Origin: Cladochytrium replicatum
Lineage: Eukaryota > Chytridiomycota > Chytridiomycetes > Cladochytriales > Cladochytriaceae
Length of the DNA: 64,000 nt
NCBI GenBank assembly: GCA_025526935.1
Contig: JAHLKD010000049.1
Span: 62,001 to 126,000, forward strand
Reading direction: 5' to 3'
Of the stretch, positions 56,976-64,000 are shown piece after piece. The notes under the pieces were generated by a model. That model was given only the letters and a program-made list of their open reading frames with translations. It had not been told where the DNA came from and did not search any database. Numbering within the stretch: the stretch's first letter is position 1; the number at the start of each line of letters is the position of its first letter. The translations under genes were made by a program, and so were the position numbers.

Positions 56976-57501
56976 TCTTGGGAAAGATTAACAAATTCAA
57001 AATATATTCAACTAGTTATAAATATGTTTAAAATAGACCATGAATGCTCTTTCGCCACTTTTCTTTTCAGCGGTGAAAGAGTCCCAAGCGAGTTTTGTTA
57101 CGAAAGTCACCTTGCAAGCCCGCCGATTTGGGACTGTTAAAACTAAGAGCCTTGTCTTCACCCAACAAGATCACATTTGGCATTGAAATGGACAAGAAAG
57201 CGAAATTCAAGGACAGGCAGAAACGAAAAGAAAAAAAAAATGGAGATAATCAGATGAGGACAAAAAGAGCTTTTACAATTCCCAAAAGTATGGAGGGCGC
57301 CTGTTCGATTTTTAGCAAGCCAAGAGAGAAACAAATGCCACATGCTACAGCCCAAAGGTCCCTGGAAGTGTCGTCCGGCCGTTTCTACTCTTTCCGAGCA
57401 TCGAGCCAACTCAATCGTGATCGAAACTCGAGATAATCCAGATAATACCTAATCCAAACCAAAGTTATTGGCATGCCCAAATGCTGACAGTTTTAAGTTG
57501 C
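56976..57501. other. Gap
   Basis: About 500 bp with no recognised gene. The phosphatase 3' end starts at 57502. Confidence 0.4.
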
Positions 57502-58620
57502 CTACCCGTAGCTCTCGCTCATCCAAAACACTGGCATGCTCCCTTCACCCACCGCATCCTCCGCCTCTGCCTCCGTGCCTTCATCCTCCATACCCTGCAT
57601 CGCAACAATTCCGCACTCCGAATCCCCCTCTTCCCGTTTCCGTCTCTCGGCGGTCGCCTCCTTCTCCATCTGCATCAGCATCTTCGCAAAACCCTCGTTC
57701 GGCCTCACGATCGGTCGGCTCCTATAGGTCACCTCCCACGCGTCCTTCAGGCTCATCCCGCACCGCATGACGAGGTACGCCAACACGACCGTGGCGGATC
57801 TGGACACACCCGCGTGACAATGCACCAGCACGCGCTCGTTGTGCTCGCGAGCATAGTCAATGATCGCGTTCGTGCGCGTGAAGAGAAGCGAGATGTTTTC
57901 GTTGGGAGAGTCTTCGATGGAAAAGTCGTGGTAGTGCACGCTCGGGATCCCGGAGAGAACATTCTGGGAAGATTGTGGACGGCAGATCGGTTCTTCGTCA
58001 TCGCTAGAGCTCCCGTCGCTAGTCGGAGTTGGTGTAGCGGAATTCTCGTTCATGTTGAAAAAGGGAGAGCTAGAGGGGTCGCCTTCGGTTACCGCGCCCA
58101 AGTTGAAGTTGAGTGAGATTTGAGCTGGGCCGTTCAGAAGCGAGTGACCACGTTTGACGGTAGTTGGGCCGGGTAGTTCGAGGCCGGGCACATCTCCAGC
58201 GTCCAAACAGTGGTTTCGAAATCCCCAGCCCAGACGTATGATGTGTTTTATTCGGTAGTTTTGTACGCACTCCTTACGTGCCGCAAAACATGATCCGAGG
58301 AATAAATACGGTCGAAGTATTACAAGAGGCTCGTCCCCGATAGGGAACGATTTTCCGTACCAGACGGAGTGGATGAGGTGCGCTTGCTTTGCTTTGAGTG
58401 CTCGGATCTGCGCTGGAGATAATACTTCGGAGGTTGTTGTTGATGGGTTCGAATTCGAATTATATCTGAATTCGCCTGGACCGACCCTATATCCTTCGTT
58501 CAAAATTGGTGCGTAATCTGAGCCAGTTGGCGGCTCGAACGGTCCTTGGGGTTGAGTTTGTGCACCAAACAGTGAGCCTGCAGATTGTGTGACAACTGGA
58601 AGTCTCGGTAGCGACGCCAT
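57502..58620 (-). CDS. Dual-specificity protein phosphatase
   Basis: Cys-based phosphatase acting on phospho-Tyr and phospho-Ser/Thr. I chose the ATG at 58618-58620 (MASLPRLPVV), giving an intronless 372-residue protein; the frame is open further upstream but looks like leader sequence. The fold begins LVILRPYLFLGSCFAARK and YRIKHIIRLGWGF. A long Ser/Asp-rich insertion follows (NENSATPTPTSDGSSSDDEE). The catalytic P-loop is VLVHCHAGVSRSATVVLAYL: HC, the Cys nucleophile, and the invariant Arg. The general-acid Asp is probably in VHYHDFSIEDSPNENI. After it come DAWEVTYRSRPIVRPNEGF and FAKMLMQ, as in DSPs. The acidic tail ends WMSESYG. The substrate is unknown. Confidence 0.92.
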   Translation of the reverse strand: MASLPRLPVVTQSAGSLFGAQTQPQGPFEPPTGSDYAPILNEGYRVGPGEFRYNSNSNPSTTTSEVLSPAQIRALKAKQAHLIHSVWYGKSFPIGDEPLVILRPYLFLGSCFAARKECVQNYRIKHIIRLGWGFRNHCLDAGDVPGLELPGPTTVKRGHSLLNGPAQISLNFNLGAVTEGDPSSSPFFNMNENSATPTPTSDGSSSDDEEPICRPQSSQNVLSGIPSVHYHDFSIEDSPNENISLLFTRTNAIIDYAREHNERVLVHCHAGVSRSATVVLAYLVMRCGMSLKDAWEVTYRSRPIVRPNEGFAKMLMQMEKEATAERRKREEGDSECGIVAMQGMEDEGTEAEAEDAVGEGSMPVFWMSESYG

Positions 58621-58822
58621 ACAAACGCTCGACCGGCTGCACACCAAGTCCGGATATTCTTTGGAAAATTGCCCAACCCCTCCCATCACGACCCTGACGC
58701 TCCTACACCGACCCTCACGCACAAGCAAGCGTGCGAATTGGGAAACAAAGCTATGTTGTTGGCTAGCGTCGGACAACCGATCACTTCCTGCGTCCTGAGT
58801 AACCGATCATCAGCAGAGTCCA

Positions 58823-59801
58823 TTATGGTTTATGAAAACAACTTGCCTCGCCTTCATCGAATAGAAATACATCCGCACCGATTCGACGAGAAAAATAGGT
58901 ATCTTGGATACTCCATAAATCGTTGACTGAAAAGAAGTCCTGGATTGTAACAATTGGATGATCCAGACAATCATCATCCAAAGCAATTGGCGATCGTCGA
59001 TCCTCAGAGAAGGCGGTTGCATCATGAGATCCTCCTACTGACGTATTTACGGTATGAGAGTCACATTGCATTGAGAGCACGCCCCCATCGCGGGACTGGA
59101 ATTCATCATGAAGATCATTATAAGGTGTGGGAGGAGGTGTTGGATATTTTTCGGGGGTCTCCGTATCAATTTCATCAAGATGATCTTCTTTGCTTTCCTT
59201 GAAAACAGCTCCCTTCTCCAGATCAACTTCATCACTCTGTCCAGCATTCAACGAAGGCAAATTGTTCTCGATGTTCTCGATTTCCATGTCGATATCATCA
59301 GGAAACGGGAGCTTCTCTATCGCTTCTGCAAAAACTGCAGCAGCCTGCCGTTGTTCCAGAGAATCACGAAGTTGCGAAATCGCCAAAATAGATCTCGCAC
59401 CGGGAATGGTGAGCTGTAAATGCGGCGCAGAGGACTGCACCTGACAGTCAAGGAGAAGGACATGCAAGAAGCGGTGTCGCAAAGAATGAACGAGATTGGA
59501 TGAGGAGATAAACGAAACTTCGGGACAGCCGCAGTCGAGCGTCGGAATCTGGGAAGGCGAACCCTGTACCTGATCCATTGAATACGGAGGAGGAGGAGTA
59601 CGTGGTCGCAGAGGATCAAAGATTCTGGAACTAGTTCCAATCACACCTACAGCGTGAGGCGGTTAGTAAGCGGGAGGCAAATTTAGAGATAAGCTCACCA
59701 CTTTGCTGGTTGACCTCCTTTTTGAGCGGGGTTGTGGTGATGAAAGTAATATCCGCCGGTGCCGCAAAAGGCTGCTGATACAGTGGGTCAGATACAGACA
59801 T
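58823..59801 (-). CDS. Acidic protein of unknown function
   Basis: No family recognised. Two exons (59801-59699, 59646-58823) join as QQSG|VIGTSSR and sum to exactly 308 codons plus stop, which supports the model. It starts MSVSDPLYQQPFAAP. Notable parts are a PPPPYSM motif (possible WW-domain ligand), a Cys/Ser stretch (DCGCPEVSFISSSN), a Gln/Ala helix (LRDSLEQRQAAAVFAEAIEK), a Glu/Asp-rich middle and PEKYPTPPPTPY. The C-terminus reads LDHPIVTIQDFFSVNDL. It follows the phosphatase on the same strand. Confidence 0.6.
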
Positions 59802-60431
59802 GTTCTGACAGTGTGATTCGATGTTGGAGACCGTCGAGCAACACCAAAAGTAATCTGCTGCAGCCGGAAAAGAAAGAGCAATGAGCACCATATACAAGAG
59901 AGATGTTCCAAATTGTAGCCCACCTCAGAATGTCCTGGTGGCCAGGTGTATGAGTAGGTGTGGGTGCGCGTGTCGTGGGTGGAGGTCACATGGAAAAGTG
60001 TGGGAATGCTTTTTTGCAGTTACATCACAATTCTCGCTTAAACATCGTGAGTAGCAAGCAAGATCCACCACAACATTCCCTTCTTCAATAAAATGAATTC
60101 AAATATCCTCAACCCTCAACCAACATGAAAACCTTCAGCTCTGATTGGTGCATTCCCAGATAAAGCATATCAGGTATATCCTGCGTTAGTTTCTGCAGTG
60201 TACGCTTGCCCTCTCAATTCCTATTCTCCTCGACTTCCCTCCAATACCAATCCATCAGTGGCGAAATGCTTGCCGTTGATGGAACTGCCATATTTTAGTT
60301 AACTAAGAAAATTACCAGATTTTTCCATGTCCATGCTTGGTTTTCTTCAACAGCTGAAAGGGCTTGACGTTGTGCTGGTTTTGATTTAAATGACATTAAG
60401 AGAACTTTTTTGCTTCAATGTACAAAGACTT
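59802..60431. other. Intergenic gap
   Basis: About 630 bp with the promoter of the acidic protein gene. No further gene is seen. Confidence 0.4.
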
Positions 60432-60721
60432 TGTGGAATGTTGAGGTAGATCAGCGTAGTAGGAGTGGGGTATACTCCGTTCAAATGTGATTGAGTTGAG
60501 TCTATCCTGAGACTCATACACGCCATTCAATCAGCGTTGCATACTCTTATATAGCAGTATGGCTTGATTACTAATCTACTGTCCCAAGAAGTAAGTATTA
60601 CTGTGATTACTAAATAGCGCTTCAATCAGACAATGGATTCTTTGTTCCTAAAACGGGAAAAAAGAATACCTTGGACTGATGTAAGTAATATTACCATATT
60701 TGGTAACAACATAGAAGACAC
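60432..60721 (-). repeat. Interspersed repeat, ~285 bp, copy 2
   Basis: Reverse-oriented match to 26401-26688; see that entry. Differences are scattered substitutions and small indels, as expected for an old dispersed repeat. Confidence 0.75.
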
Positions 60722-61139
60722 GTAAGTATGGTTTCCACCATCATAAATACATCTTACTCTTCCAGTGTAAACGATTGTTATCACCTTAACAGTTATATCC
60801 ATCTGTTATGTGTAGTGTGTTATGTATATGGTTGTTAAAGTGACTGTAGTAATATAGTCCTGTAACGTTTATAATCCAACAGACTTGATTTGCTAGCACT
60901 GGCTTTTTTTTTCAAATGGTACCCCTGATGCAGGTCATCACGATGAATTTTATCCCCTAACATGACATCAACTGCCATGCTGAAACTCAGTTTTGAGATT
61001 CTGAAATTTTTGGTAGCGACAATTGCTTCATGCTTCATTGCTTCTATATGCCACGACTTCACTCAGGTGTGAGCCAATTTTTAAAAATCTACAATATTGG
61101 AGTTAATGTTCTCCATAAATGTACAGTAAGTAAAAGAGC

Positions 61140-61725
61140 TCTTAGCCATGGAATTTCTGATCGTGTAATTGATTTCCAGTTTGATTTGAAAAGAACTAAG
61201 CTGCCAAACGCAGCCACACCCCTGATAGGCACAGCAGAATTGAATTTGGAAGCAGGAAGACTTTGTGTTCAATCCAGACGTAGTGTGGCGGTTGATTTTG
61301 GACTGGATGCTGCAGACAATCAGGCTTGTACTGTTGTGGAGAATGAGTTTTTGCAGCATGCTGAAGACTTTTCAGTCAAGCTTTACAACAAAAACTGCAA
61401 AAACAGTGACACAAAATAAGATGGAGCTTTTCGATAAGCAGAAAGAGGTTGTCAAAGGTATGATTGTTGGTTCGCCTTCAAAAAGCATCAATAACTGCAG
61501 ACTGTTGGACATCGAAGAACCAGATTCCTTTTCTTTCAATTTCCGCCCACTATATCATGAAAGAATGGGAGCCGGAGGACTCGCTGCTGCAAATGATTCC
61601 GATAGTTGGAAGCCATGAATACGTGCCATGGCTAATCAGCTTGTCAAAATGTCTGGATGAATGTGGCATGCTATCAGGTGAACGCTTATTGTGCATTACA
61701 ATGTTCTCTTGCCTTGGCTAGCTTG
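61140..61725 (+). mobile_element. hAT transposase fragment, same family as the 25-kb element
   Basis: Plus-strand pieces match the minus-strand transposase at 24.6-25.1 kb. LDAADNQACTVVENEF is followed, in another frame, by MELFDKQKEVVKGMIVGSPS, then ITADCWTSKNQIPFLSISAH and KCLDECGMLSGERLLCITM. It retains the segment that is deleted at 24851-24867 in the larger copy. Stops and shifts make it inactive. It is cut at about 61720 by the unidentified repeat. Confidence 0.75.
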
Positions 61726-61734
61726 CAGCAGCAC

Positions 61735-62085
61735 TGATGTACTACTATCCTTTTGGTAAAAGAAGGCGTCCAGGGGATCTGCTTCCAGATGCATTAGATC
61801 AACAATGTTATACATCAGATGAAATTGCCACCCTTACCATCCTTGATCAAGTTCGTAGATGTCAATTACAAAACACTCGCAGATATGAGTTCTTACAGCC
61901 CATCATCGTTGAATCTACTGAAAGCTCAAGCCAAACAACAAGTAGTAGTGATCAAAGCGATTTTACTCTTCTTCATGTGCACATCTTGCTTCGGGACTGG
62001 ATTAAGCACAACAACTATTTTAGTACCTGCCAAATACAGTTCCCAACTATATGTGCACACAAAGAAGAGTAAGATTGCTCTGTGA
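61735..62085 (+). mobile_element. Unidentified repeat family, copy 3
   Basis: Parallels the minus strand of 20340-20620: TATCCTTTTGGT, CTGCTTCCAGAT, ATGAGTTCTTACAGC and TGTTGAATCT-type blocks occur in the same order. The junction with the hAT fragment at about 61720 suggests insertion into it. Confidence 0.6.
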
Positions 62086-62211
62086 CAGGGCTCCTCATGG
62101 TGATATGGTGATCACATCGAAAATCAGAAGAAACGCCATATTTAAAGCAGATACGACACCTCGTGCAAACCCATTTTAGTACCCACAGTTTTGCGATCTG
62201 AAGAACAAAAT

Positions 62212-63472
62212 TTACCTTTGTAAGGTCAAAAGAAGGCCGTTAGCTTCTGAAACCGCCGTACAATCTGCCCGCAAATAACGGAATGAACCGATCATACCCA
62301 GCACGCAAAGCCCAAATACAGAAATATCCTTTATTTCTGACAATTTGGTTCTATCGAATCCTGACAGGGGAAGCGGCGTACCGTCCGGAGCACGCTTTCC
62401 AGGCCCAAACGAGTCGTCGGCGACATACGTCGCATTTGATCCATTTGCAGGCAACAACCAGTCGATGCGCACATCCATCAACTTTGAGTCCGAGCCCGTA
62501 GCTACCGAGATTATCGCAGATTCGACAGCGACCTGAAGTACAGCTGGTGTAGTGGAAAGGAACAGCATCGAGATCCAAACACTGATTCACGTCACAGCGG
62601 GATCCTTACATGCCACGGGCTTCCGTCTGCAGATTCTGTATCAATTGGATTGGTGTCTGGAGGGAAGATTCCAAAAGTATCATACCTAACGACGGTTTTG
62701 ATTTTGGAACTCCCGTCCACTTCGATCCTATTCTTTTTTCGTCCATGGCATCTAGATTCACAGTTGAGCTCTCCTCCGATATATCAGCATCGACTGGCCA
62801 CCGTGCATCTGATCGTGTCCTCCGCCTGGCATGCGTGCCGCGCTTAGCCGGTGTTGTTGTCCCTGATAGATGATGGAGTATTTGCTGGTGCTGGTGTAAT
62901 TTCGTCGGATTGGTATTGAAGTCCACTCATCCGAACGCCTTATGTCTAAACCAAACCTCTCCAGCGGATCCCGTAAAATTCCGCTCTGAATTTCACCCAA
63001 CGATCCTCGTGCACTTCTCCGCCATTCTACGCCAGGGAATGGAGCGATTTTTGGTCGGGATGTTGAACCAATCGCTTCTGGCGCAGGCAGCGAATCTGAC
63101 TGGGGTTGCGCTGGTAAAATGGGCGCTTCTGCAGGTCCCAGCTGCAGCAGCGGGGGTGTATGTATGATGTGCTTTTCTTCCGATACAGATGCGATGTTGG
63201 GAGGTGGTCGCTTCCCTTTTGACCGTTTCCCGGCTGTTGGTGGTTTGAACATCTGCGCTCGTGCCCGGAAAGATAACATCGGTTGGTGGTGGGGGATTGG
63301 CAGTGGAGGCTCTCAGCTGCTCGTAAATGCCTCTCTTTGGTGGAGCTAGGGGATCCACAGTTGGAACCACCAAAAATTTTATCAGGGCCGGTTCTGATAA
63401 ATTTGTGTCAACGAGTAGTTGAAGACGGACTTCAAGCTCGATGTATTTGTAGCTTCCCAAAAAATTGGTCAT
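62212..63472 (-). pseudogene. MSP/VAP-like gene lacking its N-terminal half (model uncertain)
   Basis: From an ATG at 63470-63472 the minus strand reads YKYIELEVRLQLLVDTNLSE, then PALIKFLVVPTVDP. This resembles the last strands of an MSP domain (V-x-L-Q-P...K-F-L-V-x). It continues into Pro/Lys-rich linkers in changing frames (KRSKGKRPPPNIASV, LGEIQSGILRDPLERFGL). A last block (62530-62212) has DISVFGLCVLGMIGSFRYL, a short membrane helix. VAP proteins have MSP, linker and tail anchor in that order and tether the ER to other membranes. The first MSP strands are missing, and the frame changes lack obvious introns. It begins only 38 bp after the SKP1 stop, so truncation by rearrangement is likely. 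Confidence 0.35.
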
Positions 63473-63509
63473 CACCAAATCAGAGCCGGAAAAACAAAAT
63501 ATTAAGCGT

Positions 63510-64000
63510 CTATGCGTCAGCAGCCCACTCATTTTCTCTACGAATCTGGCAGTGAGGAGATTTAGACTCAGCTCCAAAATTTCAGAGGTCTGTCAATGGT
63601 TGTCTCACCTGCTCTTCTTCCTCCGGGGTAAAGTCATTCTCGATATTGTACATCTCCCTGATCTGCTCTGGTGTCTTTCCTTTAATCTGATTTGCGACAG
63701 TCTTGCAGCCTAGGTCAAGTAGCGGCTTAATGTCGAGGTAATTCGCCGCAAGGATAATTTCAAACAGCTGCTCGTTGTCCACTTTAACGAAATTGGCATC
63801 CCAGTCCTCAATGTCGTCAGAACGTTTCCTGTTCGTTTCGAACGAGTCTCTGTCGTCCTCTCCCTGAACGGGAGGGTCGTTTTTGTGATGTTCGCAGTAT
63901 TCAATTACCTATGAGTGAGAGGAGAACATTATAAAGGATAATATATCATCGTTAATAATTCAGACGAAATAGAAGGTTATTGGTGAGAGACCTGCTTCAG
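63510..64000 (-). CDS. SKP1: SKP1, SCF ubiquitin-ligase adaptor (3' part)
   Basis: Links F-box proteins to cullin-1 in SCF ubiquitin ligases and also serves in kinetochore complexes. Exons in window: 64000-63992 (ends LKQ), 63908-63609 and 63545-63510. They join as [14 protein letters not shown] and [15 protein letters not shown], stop 63510-63512. The core reads [40 protein letters not shown] and [13 protein letters not shown], the F-box-binding helices of SKP1. The 5' end lies outside the window. Confidence 0.97.

Overview
The window reads as a fungal nuclear contig. Genes are split by short GT-AG introns (about 45-100 bp). Typical fungal genes are present: a proteinase A-type aspartic protease, a Sok1/TCP11 protein, SKP1, RPS23, a steryl-ester-hydrolase-type lipase and a fused NUP98-NUP96 nucleoporin. 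An early-diverging lineage such as a chytrid is my guess from intron density, the SLC35C-like sequence and the TE load; nothing here proves it.

Layout. 1-5.2 kb holds four tandem minus-strand housekeeping genes: importin (5' part only), inositol polyphosphate multikinase, acid lipase and methionine sulfoxide reductase B. 5.3-8.5 kb is a scrambled block of Ser-rich paralogous segments plus a coiled-coil gene. 9.7-17.7 kb runs on the plus strand: an NMNAT-like adenylyltransferase, a broken nucleotidyltransferase-fold gene, a vacuolar-type aspartic protease (11-exon model, 394 aa) and a membrane-anchored GH5 mannanase (6 exons, 1024 aa).

18.8-26.2 kb is a composite of hAT elements. It has inverted hAT ends, two opposed copies of the transposase 5' region, a non-hAT coiled-coil gene, and arrays of a ~97-bp repeat. 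Into one array is inserted a spliced-gene fragment of an SLC35C-type nucleotide-sugar transporter, introns included. This captured fragment is the most unusual thing in the window.

26.4-51.4 kb is again mostly genes: a Pro/Arg-rich protein, an AAC(3)-type acetyltransferase with a frame break, a degenerate gene, a fatty-acid-hydroxylase-superfamily enzyme, RPS23, TCP11/Sok1, an RGS protein with six K-L-x-x-F-F-G-type motifs (4 exons, 975 aa), and NUP98-NUP96, which is transcribed divergently from the RGS gene.

51.4-57.4 kb and 60.4-62.1 kb are TE graveyards with Ty3, hAT and PIF/Harbinger fragments and one unidentified repeat family also found inside the 20-kb composite. The right end carries a dual-specificity phosphatase, an acidic unknown protein, a damaged MSP-like gene and the 3' part of SKP1. 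I saw no convincing tRNA, rRNA or CRISPR.
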